Source: CAWCDJ01 sp963836015 (GTDB lineage: Bacteria > Acidobacteriota > Terriglobia > Bryobacterales > Bryobacteraceae). Taken from it: a stretch of DNA of 64,000 nucleotides. The position numbers and the translations under genes were made by a program. Positions 26,179 through 35,508 of this stretch are shown here, in pieces (the first letter of the stretch is position 1; every line of letters starts with the position of its first letter). The stretch is taken from positions 336,865 to 400,864 of the forward strand of contig CAWIIF010000008.1 of assembly GCA_963836015.1 (NCBI GenBank), in the 5' to 3' direction. The notes under the pieces are model-generated. The model ran no database searches. It had not been told where the DNA came from and worked only from the letters and a program-made list of their open reading frames with translations.

Positions 26179-26330
26179 CGGTGAGGTCTCCTTTTCGGAC
26201 AACGAACTCTTAATTCATGTAAGGGATATTGTACCTTTCGGCGGGCGCCACGATCACCGCCACAGGGGTACTGCATTTCACAATTCGCTCCGATGGAGAA
26301 TTCGCATAACGCGCGAAGCCGATATCATAG

Positions 26331-26855
26331 ATGGATCGTTCTATGGCCCATCAAGCGATTCCCCAGGCCGACATGGAGCGAATTTACCCGGAGCTGCGAA
26401 AGGTCGCCGCTTTCCACCTCAAGCGGCGCGCCCCGCAGGCGAGCCTGCAACCCACGGCCCTGATCAACGAGACATGGCTCCGGCTCGCGCGGCACCAATG
26501 GAAGAGCCGCTCGCATTTCATGGCTGTGGCTTCGACGACGATGCGCAACGTGCTGGTGGACTACGTCCGTGCCCGCCTGGCCGAAAAGCGCGGGGGGGAG
26601 TGGACCCGCCTCAGCATCGACGGAGGCAGCGAACCGGAAGGCATGACGTTCAGCCTGGTCCAGGTGCTGGACGTCCACAACGCGCTCCAACGGCTCTCAC
26701 AACTCGATGCGCGTAAGGCGCGCGTCGTGGAAATGCGTTTCTTCGGCGGAATGGACTTCGACGAGATCGCCGAGGCGCTCAACATATCCCGGGTCACTGC
26801 CAAGCGGGATTGGCAGTTTTCGCGAGCCTGGTTGTATGACTCCCTCACTTCCTGA
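26331..26855 (+). CDS. ECF sigma factor, kinase-linked type
   Basis: The 174-residue protein has the sigma-70 regions 2 and 4 of ECF factors: LIYPELRKVAAFHL-like start, then LQPTALINETWLRLARHQ, FMAVASTTMRNVLVDYVRARLAEKR (region 2) and ARVVEMRFFGGMDFDEIAEALNISRVTAKRDWQFSRAWL (region 4). This matches the group that is found next to Ser/Thr kinase genes in Acidobacteria and Planctomycetes, where phosphorylation rather than an anti-sigma factor is thought to control it. A second ATG at 26343 is possible as the start. It overlaps the kinase gene by 20 bases. Confidence 0.9.
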   Translation: MDRSMAHQAIPQADMERIYPELRKVAAFHLKRRAPQASLQPTALINETWLRLARHQWKSRSHFMAVASTTMRNVLVDYVRARLAEKRGGEWTRLSIDGGSEPEGMTFSLVQVLDVHNALQRLSQLDARKARVVEMRFFGGMDFDEIAEALNISRVTAKRDWQFSRAWLYDSLTS

Positions 26856-29091
26856 GTCGGACGCCCCGCCGGCTTCACCGATCGACAGGTTGGAGGCGCT
26901 TTTCTGGGCGGCCGTCAACATACCCCCCGATCAGCGCGAGTCCTTCCTTTCCCTTCAGTGCCCGGACCCCGATCTCCAGAGTGAGCTGCGGCGGATGCTG
27001 GCAGCGGATGAACGGGCCGGCGCGTTCCTCGAGATCCCCCTCCCGGAAGTCCTGGCGTCCGATCTGCCGCGCGCCAGCGTGGCGCGCTGGAAGCTGCTCG
27101 AATGTATCGGCGAAGGCGGCCTCGGCGTGGTCTATCGCGCCGAGTGCATTGAGGATGGTGTCAAGCTGGAAGCCGCCGTGAAGATTCTACGGCCCGGGCT
27201 GGATACCGGAAAGTTCCGCGAGAAATTTGTGAAGGAGCGGCAGATCCTGGCCGGCCTCGATCATCCCGGCATCGTGCGCCTCATGGACTGCGGCGCCGAT
27301 TCCCGTGGCCGCTCCTTCATGGTCATGGAGTTTATTCGGGGGGAGCCGCTGAACACCTACCTGGAGCGGGCGAATCCCTCCATCCCGCAGCGGCTCGCGC
27401 TTTTCGAATCCGTCTGCGAGGCAGTCGGCTACCTGCACTCGCGCCTGATCATTCATGGCGACATCAAGCCGGCGAATGTGCTGGTCACCCCTGCGGGTAC
27501 TTCCAAACTGCTCGACTTCGGCGCATCGAGCCTGCTTGCCGCGAACACCGTCGTGCGCGGCGAACTGACGCGGGTGATGCTGACGCCGCAATATGCCAGT
27601 CCGGAGCAGAAGCGCGGCGAGGGGCCGTCGGTCCCCGGGGACATCTATTCGCTCGGGCGTCTCCTGGAAGAGAGTTTGTCTCCCGCGGCCAGGCGCTCGG
27701 ACGTGCGCTACATTCTCGAACGTGCGATGGCGGAGCACCCCGCTGAGCGGTACTTGTCCGTGTCGGACCTCCTGGAAGACCTGCGCCGCTTACAGGAAGG
27801 CCTTCCGCTGCGCACCCGTCCGGCCACGGCCGCGTACCTGGCTCGGCGCTTCCTGCGCAGAAACTGGGCGGTGGCGCTGCTCACGGCGCTGCTCGTAATC
27901 TCGCTGGCCGGCGGATGGTGGCGGGCGGAGCGGGCTTCGCGCCGTACGTCCGCCGCGGCAGCAGAGGCCTGGCGCCAACACCAGTCCGCGCTCGCTCACG
28001 AACGGCGGGCGCTGGAGAATGAGGCGCGCGCCTCCTCGAGCGCCCGGCAGGCGGCCTTGGATGCCGCGCGGTTGGATGCGCTCGTCGGCGATCTCCTCAA
28101 CGATGACGATGCCGACCCCAACATTCTGGGCCAGCAGGAGGAAGCCGCCGAACGGTCTCTCCGGCGTGCGGCCGCGTCGCTCGAAACACTGCCCGGCCCG
28201 AGGCGCTGGCGCGGGCTCAGCATCGCGTGGAGGCGTTTGGCAATGATCCTTGCGCATAAAGGCGAATTCACTGCTGCCGAAGCGCCTTTGGAAAAAGCGC
28301 GGTATGCGGCCACACAGTGGCTGCGCGCGCAACCCACGCCTGCATCGCGGCGGAATGCGCTGATGGTGAAGCTGTGCCGGCTCCGCCTTGCGCGCCAGGG
28401 GGGTGCGAGGGCAACCGCATACCGGCTCGCGCATGAGGCGATGGCGGATTTCCGCGCGTTGCCGCCTGCCATGCAGGCCGGGCTCAACGGAACGGTTTGG
28501 CTCGAGAGCGCGCGCCTCTCCATCGCCCGCGAACTCATCGAGCAGAATCGCCTGGAACTGGCGCCCGCTCTCCTGACGGAAGTAATTCGGAACAGCCATT
28601 CCCGCAACCTGACGCAGACCCGTAACCTCGCTGTTGCGAACCTGGTATGGTCGTTCCGCAGACTCAACCGCCTGGATGACGCGCGCCACTGGTGCGGCAT
28701 CGCCCGCGACTGGCAGGTCGCCGAGCTGCGTATCGCCCAATTCTGCGCTGAGCCGTTGACCGCATTCAGCGGCCGCGATGCTCTCTTCCCGGTTGTGCCC
28801 GGCGCTCTTTCGGACGAAGACCTCCGATCCATTCTGTCGCGGATCAACCAGCTGGTCCAGGACCTCCATGAAGACCCGCGCAGCTTTCCGCTCAATATCA
28901 CTCTCGGGCGGGCCTACGCGCGCCTGGCCGAGCATTATCTCGCGACCGGACAAACCGGCCTGGCCCGGCCGGCGGCGGGGCAGGCGGCCGCCATCCGCGA
29001 TGCTTTGGTCGCTGGCGACTCGAAGAGCCCGGTCGTGCTCAACTTCAAGCGCCGTGTAAACGCTTTGGAAAATACCATGAACTTGCGGTGA
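26836..29091 (+). CDS. Membrane Ser/Thr protein kinase with TPR-like C-terminal domain
   Basis: Start is the ATG at 26836, overlapping the sigma gene; upstream in-frame sequence is shadow of that gene. The 751-residue protein has a kinase domain at about 85-325: P-loop GEGGLG at 92-97, VAIK-type AAVKIL with Lys116, catalytic loop HGDIKPAN at 207-214 (HGD instead of HRD), DFG at 227-229 and PQYASPEQ activation segment. One TM helix (about 344-362) is followed by an alpha-helical, TPR-like sensor region. The HGD form is seen in many bacterial kinases of this group. Likely substrate: the sigma factor upstream. Confidence 0.93.
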   Translation: MTPSLPESDAPPASPIDRLEALFWAAVNIPPDQRESFLSLQCPDPDLQSELRRMLAADERAGAFLEIPLPEVLASDLPRASVARWKLLECIGEGGLGVVYRAECIEDGVKLEAAVKILRPGLDTGKFREKFVKERQILAGLDHPGIVRLMDCGADSRGRSFMVMEFIRGEPLNTYLERANPSIPQRLALFESVCEAVGYLHSRLIIHGDIKPANVLVTPAGTSKLLDFGASSLLAANTVVRGELTRVMLTPQYASPEQKRGEGPSVPGDIYSLGRLLEESLSPAARRSDVRYILERAMAEHPAERYLSVSDLLEDLRRLQEGLPLRTRPATAAYLARRFLRRNWAVALLTALLVISLAGGWWRAERASRRTSAAAAEAWRQHQSALAHERRALENEARASSSARQAALDAARLDALVGDLLNDDDADPNILGQQEEAAERSLRRAAASLETLPGPRRWRGLSIAWRRLAMILAHKGEFTAAEAPLEKARYAATQWLRAQPTPASRRNALMVKLCRLRLARQGGARATAYRLAHEAMADFRALPPAMQAGLNGTVWLESARLSIARELIEQNRLELAPALLTEVIRNSHSRNLTQTRNLAVANLVWSFRRLNRLDDARHWCGIARDWQVAELRIAQFCAEPLTAFSGRDALFPVVPGALSDEDLRSILSRINQLVQDLHEDPRSFPLNITLGRAYARLAEHYLATGQTGLARPAAGQAAAIRDALVAGDSKSPVVLNFKRRVNALENTMNLR

Positions 29092-29099
29092 GTTTTCAA

Positions 29100-29864
29100 T
29101 TAACTCGAGATCGCGCCTACGATGTCGCGGGCGGCCTTCTCGAGGTCGCGCTGCTCGACGAGCTGAGAGAAAATCTCTTCGAGCGAAGGGGCATTCATCA
29201 GGTCGCGCAGCCGGTCGACGGAATCGGCGGCCATGATTTTGCCGCGGTAGATGATGACCACCTGGGCGCAGACCTTCTCCACCACTTCGAGGACATGGGA
29301 AATGTAGAGGATGATCTTGCCTTTGGCGGCCAGCCCGTTCAGGAGGTGGCGGAAGAGCTGCGCGGAGGTCACGTCGATGCCGGAGAGGGGCTCGTCGAGA
29401 ATCAGGACGTCGGGATCGTGCAGCAGGGCGGCGGCGATCAGGACGCGCTGCTTCATACCTTTCGAATACGCCGAGATCGGCGCGTGGCGGTGGGGGCCGA
29501 GGGAGAAGAGCTCGAGCAGGTCGTTGGCGCGGCGGTCCACCAGTTGCACGGGCAGGCCGCGCAGGCAGCCCATCAGTTGCAGGTATTCGAGGCCGCTCAG
29601 GTAGGAATAGAGAATCGCTTCCTCGGGGACGTAGCCGAGGCGGCGCTTGAAGGCGAGCAGATCCTGGCGGATATCCTGGCCGTCGAGCAGCACCTTGCCG
29701 GCGGAGGGCTCGATCAACGCCGTGACGATCTTGACGGTAGTGGACTTGCCGGAGCCGTTCGGCCCGAGGTAACCGGTCACTTCGCCGGGACGGACGGCGA
29801 AGCTGACGTCGTGGACCACCGGGATGTTGCGGTAATACTTGGTGACGCCTTGAATCTCGAGCAT
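29100..29864 (-). CDS. ABC transporter ATP-binding protein
   Basis: The 254-residue ATPase has Walker A GPNGSGKST at 34-42, a Q-loop region, a signature variant SAYSKGMKQR (in place of LSGGQxQ) at about 134-143, Walker B VLILDEP at 154-160 and an H-loop SHVLEVVE. The YSKGM signature marks the ABC-2/DRA type of exporters. It is 12 bases after the permease gene and the start overlaps nothing. It works with that permease; the substrate is unknown. It converges with the kinase gene, eight bases between stops. Confidence 0.92.
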   Translation of the reverse strand: MLEIQGVTKYYRNIPVVHDVSFAVRPGEVTGYLGPNGSGKSTTVKIVTALIEPSAGKVLLDGQDIRQDLLAFKRRLGYVPEEAILYSYLSGLEYLQLMGCLRGLPVQLVDRRANDLLELFSLGPHRHAPISAYSKGMKQRVLIAAALLHDPDVLILDEPLSGIDVTSAQLFRHLLNGLAAKGKIILYISHVLEVVEKVCAQVVIIYRGKIMAADSVDRLRDLMNAPSLEEIFSQLVEQRDLEKAARDIVGAISS

Positions 29865-29876
29865 GGTGCCTCCGGG

Positions 29877-31565
29877 TTATTGGGGGGTGAGCCCCAGGGT
29901 GCGGACGATGGGATCGCCTGCGTCTTCATAGTCGAGCGCCGCAGCCGCGGGAAGATAGCGGCGGCGCCAGCGGGCCAGCGCGAACAGACCGGCGCCCGCA
30001 GCCGCGAGGAAAATCAACTGGGCCGCCGCCGATTGACCCAGCCACTGCTCGAAGCCCGCCATGGTGCGGCTGTAGAGGGTGAATCCGAAGACGTAGAGCA
30101 CGCCGAGAAACACCAGGTTCACCTTGCCGGGAAAATGCGCGCAGGTGAAGGGGACCTTGCGGAACCCGGCCAGCATGATCTCCATCAGCAGAATGGAGAG
30201 CGTGATGCCGAAGGCCAGGTGGAACAGGGCGGCGGCGGGCGGGAAGCACGCGAACTCCATGGGGGCGAGCAGCGCGAACAGCGGGAGTATGGCGCAGACC
30301 ACCATCCATTTGCGCGCGGCCGAAAGGTACTCCTCGACGGGGCTGAGCTCGCTGATCTGGAACGTCCAGTTGGCCTGCAGCTCCGAGGGGAAATTGAAGG
30401 CCGCGCGGAGTCCGGAAACCAGGACGAAGGATAGCGAGAGCGGCAGGGTGAGGAGACCGGCGCGTCCCCCGCCCAGCGAGAGAATCGCCACGGCGGCGCC
30501 AAAGCCTCCGTAGGTCGCCAGGAACAGGCGGTGCTTGACGCTGCGGGTGATGGATTGCGTGATGAAGTGAAAGACCGCGTACTCCACGGGCCGCTGAAGA
30601 ATGGTGCGGCCGAGGAGGCGATCGAACGAGCGGCGCAGGGGGCCGGGACCGGCAGCGCCGGGCTCGAGCGTCTCCACGGAGCGGCGCGCGTGCCGGCGGT
30701 ATCCGGGCAGAAAGGTGAGCACAAAGACGGCCGCGGCAGCGAGTAAACCGATGCTCGCGTAGTTGCCGAGACTCGCGAGATGCGGGTTATGGACGGCGGG
30801 ACGAAGCTGCTCGTAGAAGCCGATGAACCAGTAGCCGGGGAACCAGTACAGGATGGGGCTCTTTTGTTTGACCAGCTGCTCGGTGGAGAAGCCAATCAGG
30901 GGGGTGAGGAAGAAGAGCATCACCAGGGCCGACATGAGGATGGTCTGGAGCGCCACGGAGACGCGCCGGTAGGTTCGTCCACGGAAAATCGTGATCAGGA
31001 CGCCTTGAATAGCGGCGACCGCCAGAGCGGAAAAGAGGCCGCCGGCCAGGACCGCGATCACGTGGGCGCGGAGTATATCGAACGCGTTCTTGCCGCCATC
31101 GACGCCGGGCCAGAAGAAGAAGCTGAAGAAATTGATATCGACGAGAAAGATGGCGAGGAAGATGCCGAGGGCGGCGGACTTGGCGAGGAAGAGGGTCCCC
31201 AGGCGAATAGGCGCTGGTGTGAGGATCTGGTAGTCGCGGCGATCGGGAAACAGCGCGTCCCACTCGAACACCATGATGAAGCCCATCACCACCATGGAAT
31301 AGAGGACGAACATATAGCGTACCGACACCAGCGACCATCCGAAGAGAGTCAGAGGTCGAAACAGAAGGACGAAAAACGCGCCGGGCACGGCCAGGATTCC
31401 CAGCGTCTGGGTGACGCCGGCTTCCGGCTCGCCCTGTGGCGAGATCGACTCTTTGTCGAAGAAACGCTCGAAGAAGTGGCGCGTCAAGAGGCGAAAGACG
31501 TTCGCCTTCGCGGGCGCGGCATCGACGGCCGGCGGAAGTTCGTCCGCGGGTCGAAGCTCATACAT
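29877..31565 (-). CDS. ABC-2-type multi-pass permease
   Basis: The frame is open to 33242, but the upstream part only overlays the RND gene in another frame, and I place the start at the ATG at 31565 (562 residues). The protein has many hydrophobic segments, e.g. GVTQTLGILAVPGAFFVLLF, MFVLYSMVVMGFIMVFEW, SAALGIFLAIFLVDINFFSFFFW and ALVMLFFLTPLIGF, plus a soluble middle stretch. This matches exporter permeases next to DRA-type ATPases. No ATPase domain is present in it. Upstream DNA lacks a strong Shine-Dalgarno, so the start is uncertain. Interspersed repeat B lies 43 bases upstream. Confidence 0.8.
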   Translation of the reverse strand: MYELRPADELPPAVDAAPAKANVFRLLTRHFFERFFDKESISPQGEPEAGVTQTLGILAVPGAFFVLLFRPLTLFGWSLVSVRYMFVLYSMVVMGFIMVFEWDALFPDRRDYQILTPAPIRLGTLFLAKSAALGIFLAIFLVDINFFSFFFWPGVDGGKNAFDILRAHVIAVLAGGLFSALAVAAIQGVLITIFRGRTYRRVSVALQTILMSALVMLFFLTPLIGFSTEQLVKQKSPILYWFPGYWFIGFYEQLRPAVHNPHLASLGNYASIGLLAAAAVFVLTFLPGYRRHARRSVETLEPGAAGPGPLRRSFDRLLGRTILQRPVEYAVFHFITQSITRSVKHRLFLATYGGFGAAVAILSLGGGRAGLLTLPLSLSFVLVSGLRAAFNFPSELQANWTFQISELSPVEEYLSAARKWMVVCAILPLFALLAPMEFACFPPAAALFHLAFGITLSILLMEIMLAGFRKVPFTCAHFPGKVNLVFLGVLYVFGFTLYSRTMAGFEQWLGQSAAAQLIFLAAAGAGLFALARWRRRYLPAAAALDYEDAGDPIVRTLGLTPQ

Positions 31566-31608
31566 GCACGGTTGGACGCGAGAGGGTTGGGGATTGTTCC
31601 CAGGGTCC

Positions 31609-31638
31609 GGCCCGCTTCCTGATGGTCGCGGCTCTGTT
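31609..31638 (+). repeat. Interspersed repeat B, copy 2
   Basis: GGCCCGCTTCCTGATGGTCG, followed by CGGCTCTGTT, is the second copy of the element at 19221-19250, in the same orientation. It lies in the 98-base gap between the third RND gene and the ABC permease, both on the minus strand. Confidence 0.7.
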
Positions 31639-31663
31639 GTCGGAAATTCGCACGAGTGGCGGA

Positions 31664-34600
31664 TTATCCGCGCGTGGAGGCGGCGATTTGTTCGGCGGGA
31701 CGCAAGGCTTGGCCGGATTGCTCGCGGGGGCGGCGGCGCAACGCGCGCAGCTTCTCCATGTAGATGAAGAAGACGGGGGTGATGTAGAGCGTCAAAAGCT
31801 GGGAGACCACCAGGCCGCCGACTACGGCGAGGCCGAGCGGGCGGCGGGCTTCTCCGCCCGCACCGAGGCCGAGGGCGATCGGCAGCGTGCCCATGAGGGC
31901 CGCCATGGTGGTCATCATGATGGGGCGGAAGCGCACCAGGCAGGCTTCGAAGATGGCGTCGGCGGGAGAGGAGCCGTGCACGCGCTGAGCTTCGAGGGCG
32001 AAATCGATCATCATGATGGCGTTCTTCTTGACGATGCCGATCAGCATGATGATTCCCACGAACGAGTAGATATTGAGCTCGTCGTGAAAGACCAGCAGGG
32101 TGGCCAGCGCGCCCAGTCCGGCGGAGGGCAGACCCGAGAGAATCGTGATGGGGTGGATGAAGCTCTCGTAGAGAATCCCCAGCACCATGTAGATCACCAG
32201 GATGGCCATGGCGAGCAGGACGCCCATTCCGGTGAGTGAAGACTGGAAGGCGGCGGCGACTCCCTGGAAGCTGGTGCGAATGGTGGCGGGCAGGGATTCG
32301 CGAGCCATCCCTTCGACGCGGGCCACGGCGTCGCCGAGCGAAATGCCGGGCGCGAGATTGAACGAGATGGTGACCGCGGGGAGCTGTCCGAGGTGCGCGA
32401 CGGTCAGGGGGCCGAGGCCGGTGCGAAGCTTCGACACGGTGGAGATCGGGACCAGGCGGCCGCTCGAAGAGTTGGTGTAGAGCAGGCCCAGGCGGCTGGG
32501 GTCGAGCTGGAATTTCGGCAGCAGCTCCATGATCACGTAGTACGTATCGACCGAGGTGTAGATGGAGGACACCTGGCGGGCGCCGTAGGCGTCGTAAAGC
32601 GCGCGCTCCACCTGGTCGGCGGTCACACCGAAAGCGGAGGCGCGGTCGCGGTCGAGATCGAGAGTGACCAGGGGGCTGGCGATCTGCAGGTCGCTGTTGA
32701 CGTCGAGCAGGCCGGGCACGGTGCGCATGCGCTTTTCGAAATCGACGGCGGAGGCATACAACTCCTGGATGTCGGGGCCTTGCAGCGTGTACTGATAGAG
32801 GCTGCGGCTGATCTGTCCGCCGATGCGCACCAGCGGCGGGTTCTGCAGATAGGTGCGGATGCCGGGAATCGCGTTGAGCCTGGGGCGCAGCGATTCGATG
32901 ACCTGCTCGGGGGTGAGGCGGCGCTGATCGCGCGGCTTGAGCCGGATGAAGAGGCGCCCGGTGTTGCCGGAGGTGGTGGGGCCGCCGGTGCCGATGTTGG
33001 AGGAGAAGGCATCGATGTTCGGGTCGGCGCCCAGCACCTCGGCCACCTTGGCCTGCTGGGCGGCCATGCCGTCGAAAGAGACGTCCTGCGGAGCTTCGGT
33101 GTAACCCTGAAGCTGGCCGGTGTCCTGGTCGGGGATGAAGCCTTTGGGCACGAGGCCGAACAGGAAGATGGTGGCGGCCAGGGTGCCGGCGGCCGTGAGC
33201 ATGGTCAGGAAGCGGTGGCGGATGACGCGGCGCAAGGTCCATTCATAGGCCGACCGCATTCCATCGAAGACCCCCTCCGAGGCCCGGTAAAACGCGTTGT
33301 GACGGCCGCCCGGCGGGGTCAGGAAGCGGCTGCACAACATGGGCGTGAGGCTCAGCGACACGAAGCCCGAGATGAGGATCGCGACCATGATGGTGACGGC
33401 GAATTCGTTGAACAGGCGCCCCAGGATGCCGCTCATGAAAAGCACGGGAATGAACACCGCCGCCAGCGAGAGGGTCATCGAGAGGATGGTAAAGCCGATT
33501 TCGCGCGACCCCTCGAGGGCCGCCTCCATGCGGCCCTTGCCCATCTCCATGTGGCGCACGATGTTTTCGAGCATCACGATGGCGTCGTCCACCACGAAGC
33601 CGACGGAGAGGGTGAGGGCCATCAGTGAGAGATTGTCCAGCGTGTAGCCCAGCAGGAACATGGCGGCGAAGGTCCCGATGATGGCGAGGGGCAGGGCCAG
33701 GCTGGGGATGAGGGTCGCCGAGAAGTTGCGTAGGAAAAGAAAGATGACGAGCACCACCAGGACGATCGAGAGCAGCAGCGTGAACTTCACATCGTTGACC
33801 GACTCACGGATGGATTCCGAACGGTCGTAGACGATGTCGAGATTCACGGAGGGGGGCATCTGCTCCTTAAACGTGGGCAGCAGGTCGCGGATGCGGTCCA
33901 CCACATCCACCGTGTTGGTGCCGGGCTGGCGCTGCACCACCAGGGTGATGGAGCGGCGATCGTTGAACCAGCTGGCCACCTTGTCGTTTTCGACGCTGTC
34001 GATGACGCGGCCGAGCTGTTCCAGGCGGACAGGCGCGCCATTGCGGTAGGCGACGATCAGGGGGCGGTACTTTTCGGCGGTCTCGAGCTGTCCGCTGGCC
34101 TGCACGGTGAAGGACTGCTTGGGGCCCCACAGGGTTCCGGTGGGCAGGTTGACGTTGTGTTTGGCGAGGGCCGTCTCGACGTCCTCGATGGGGATGCCGC
34201 GGGCGGCCAGCAGGTTCGGATCGAGCTGCGCGCGCACCGCGTATTTCTGCGCGCCGTAGACGTTGACCTGCGCCACGCCGCTGAGCATCGAGATCCGCTG
34301 GGAGATCATGGTCTCGGCGTAATCATCGACCACGGAGAGCGGAAGGGTGGGCGAATTCAGCGAGAAGTTGAGGATGGGCTGATCGGCGGGGTTCACCTTG
34401 CGGAGCGTGGGCGGGGTCGGCATGCCGGAGGGAAGGCGGCGCTGCACGATGGCGATGGCCTCCTGCACGTCCTGCGCGGCGGCGTCGAGAGGCCGGTCGA
34501 GGGTGAACTGGAGGGTGACGCTGGTGCTGCCCCGGGTGCTGGAGGATGACATCGAATCGAGGCCGGGGATGGTCGAGAACTGGCGCTCGAGGGGGGTCGC

Positions 34601-34789
34601 GACGGAGGCGGCCATGGTCTCGGGGCTCGCGCCGGGGAGGTTGGCGTTCACCGAAATGGTCGGAAAATCGACATTCGGCAGGTCGCTCACAGGCAACCCG
34701 CGGTAACCGGCAACGCCAAACAGGACGATTCCGCTCATGACCAGCGTAGTCATGACCGGCCGGCGAATGAAAATCCCGGTGATGTTCAT
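31664..34789 (-). CDS. RND efflux pump inner-membrane subunit (HAE1/MdtB-type), third copy
   Basis: The 1041-residue protein is a full-length AcrB-like RND transporter: TM1 FIRRPVMTTLVMSGIVLFG, LERQFSTIPGLDSMSS porter start, TM4 block GFVVDDAIVMLENIVRHMEMG with two Asp of the proton relay, and TM10-12 IMLIGIVKKNAIMMIDFA. It is homologous to the two RND genes upstream, but here it is separated from them by a deacylase and a methyltransferase. No adaptor gene is attached. It could assemble as a heterotrimer partner, as MdtB/MdtC do, or be a separate pump. Confidence 0.93.
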   Translation of the reverse strand: MNITGIFIRRPVMTTLVMSGIVLFGVAGYRGLPVSDLPNVDFPTISVNANLPGASPETMAASVATPLERQFSTIPGLDSMSSSSTRGSTSVTLQFTLDRPLDAAAQDVQEAIAIVQRRLPSGMPTPPTLRKVNPADQPILNFSLNSPTLPLSVVDDYAETMISQRISMLSGVAQVNVYGAQKYAVRAQLDPNLLAARGIPIEDVETALAKHNVNLPTGTLWGPKQSFTVQASGQLETAEKYRPLIVAYRNGAPVRLEQLGRVIDSVENDKVASWFNDRRSITLVVQRQPGTNTVDVVDRIRDLLPTFKEQMPPSVNLDIVYDRSESIRESVNDVKFTLLLSIVLVVLVIFLFLRNFSATLIPSLALPLAIIGTFAAMFLLGYTLDNLSLMALTLSVGFVVDDAIVMLENIVRHMEMGKGRMEAALEGSREIGFTILSMTLSLAAVFIPVLFMSGILGRLFNEFAVTIMVAILISGFVSLSLTPMLCSRFLTPPGGRHNAFYRASEGVFDGMRSAYEWTLRRVIRHRFLTMLTAAGTLAATIFLFGLVPKGFIPDQDTGQLQGYTEAPQDVSFDGMAAQQAKVAEVLGADPNIDAFSSNIGTGGPTTSGNTGRLFIRLKPRDQRRLTPEQVIESLRPRLNAIPGIRTYLQNPPLVRIGGQISRSLYQYTLQGPDIQELYASAVDFEKRMRTVPGLLDVNSDLQIASPLVTLDLDRDRASAFGVTADQVERALYDAYGARQVSSIYTSVDTYYVIMELLPKFQLDPSRLGLLYTNSSSGRLVPISTVSKLRTGLGPLTVAHLGQLPAVTISFNLAPGISLGDAVARVEGMARESLPATIRTSFQGVAAAFQSSLTGMGVLLAMAILVIYMVLGILYESFIHPITILSGLPSAGLGALATLLVFHDELNIYSFVGIIMLIGIVKKNAIMMIDFALEAQRVHGSSPADAIFEACLVRFRPIMMTTMAALMGTLPIALGLGAGGEARRPLGLAVVGGLVVSQLLTLYITPVFFIYMEKLRALRRRPREQSGQALRPAEQIAASTRG

Positions 34790-34803
34790 CGCTCTGCCAT
34801 ATC

Positions 34804-35403
34804 TTAGCCGGATTCATCTCCTTGCGATAGCGCTATAAACGACTTGGTGAGGCCCAGGAAACGCTCCCGGATCACGCGCGCGCCGGGAAACAGGGCGCGA
34901 AACTCGGAGAGTCCCAGCAGCCGTACATCCGAAAGATAGTGGTCGATATAGAAGCGGCGGCGGTCAGGAGATACGGGGACGAGGAGCGACCAGAGGTTCA
35001 GGCGGGGAACCAGCGCGCGCTGCCAGGCACGCGGCAGCCAGTGGACGAGCGGCGTGAAAAGGTGCTGCTCCACGGGGAACCAGCGGTTGGGGGTCTGGAC
35101 CCAATAGGCGCGGCCGACGCGGGCGACCTCACCGGCGAAGCGGCGCTGGCTGGCGGCGTCGCCGACGTGTTCGATGACGGAATTGCTGAAGACGAGGTCG
35201 AAGGAGCGGTCGCGGAAGGGAAGGGCGCGGCCGTCGCCGGCTACCCAATCGGCGGCGGAGGCGAGATCGTCTTTGGCGCGAGGCGTGTTGAGCAGTACCA
35301 GGCGGGGGCGGACTGTGAGGAGGTTCCAGCAGTCGGGCGTGCCGCCGATATCGAGGATGCGGGTTTCGGACGTGACGGAGCACTCGCGGGCGAAGCGCTG
35401 CAT
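34804..35403 (-). CDS. Class I SAM-dependent methyltransferase
   Basis: The frame opens at 35502, but its first ten codons overlay a hairpin repeat, so I put the start at the internal ATG at 35403 (199 residues), which begins MQRFARECSVTSETRILDIG. Seen: motif I RILDIGGTPD, a following LLNTPRAKDDL acidic turn, GDGRALPFRDRSFDLVFSNSVIEHVGD (motifs II-III) and an aromatic C-terminal half with WFPVEQHLF and PRAWQRALVP. This is Methyltransf_11 type. The substrate is unknown. Its position between a deacylase and an RND gene suggests coincidence rather than a pathway. Confidence 0.75.
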   Translation of the reverse strand: MQRFARECSVTSETRILDIGGTPDCWNLLTVRPRLVLLNTPRAKDDLASAADWVAGDGRALPFRDRSFDLVFSNSVIEHVGDAASQRRFAGEVARVGRAYWVQTPNRWFPVEQHLFTPLVHWLPRAWQRALVPRLNLWSLLVPVSPDRRRFYIDHYLSDVRLLGLSEFRALFPGARVIRERFLGLTKSFIALSQGDESG

Positions 35404-35470
35404 GCGCCGGCGCCGGAAGTGGAGCGAGAGAGCGGTGAGCCAGTGGGCCAAGCGATCAGGATAGCGAATC

Positions 35471-35500
35471 GGGTAGGGCAGGCTAAAGACCTGCCCCACC
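35471..35500. repeat. Hairpin element (GGGCAGG - 7 - CCTGCCC)
   Basis: GGGCAGG (35476-35482) and CCTGCCC (35490-35496) form a perfect seven-pair stem with a seven-base loop, extended by weaker pairs. It lies between two minus-strand genes and looks like a small palindromic repeat or an intrinsic hairpin without a T run. It distorts the apparent N-terminus of the gene at 34804. Confidence 0.55.
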
Positions 35501-35508
35501 ATAACTGA

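Noticed and set aside
31566..33242. Upstream extension of the ABC permease frame to 1121 codons
   Set aside because: The extra part lies within the third RND gene in another frame and reads as Arg/His/Pro-rich shadow sequence; a natural start exists at 31565.
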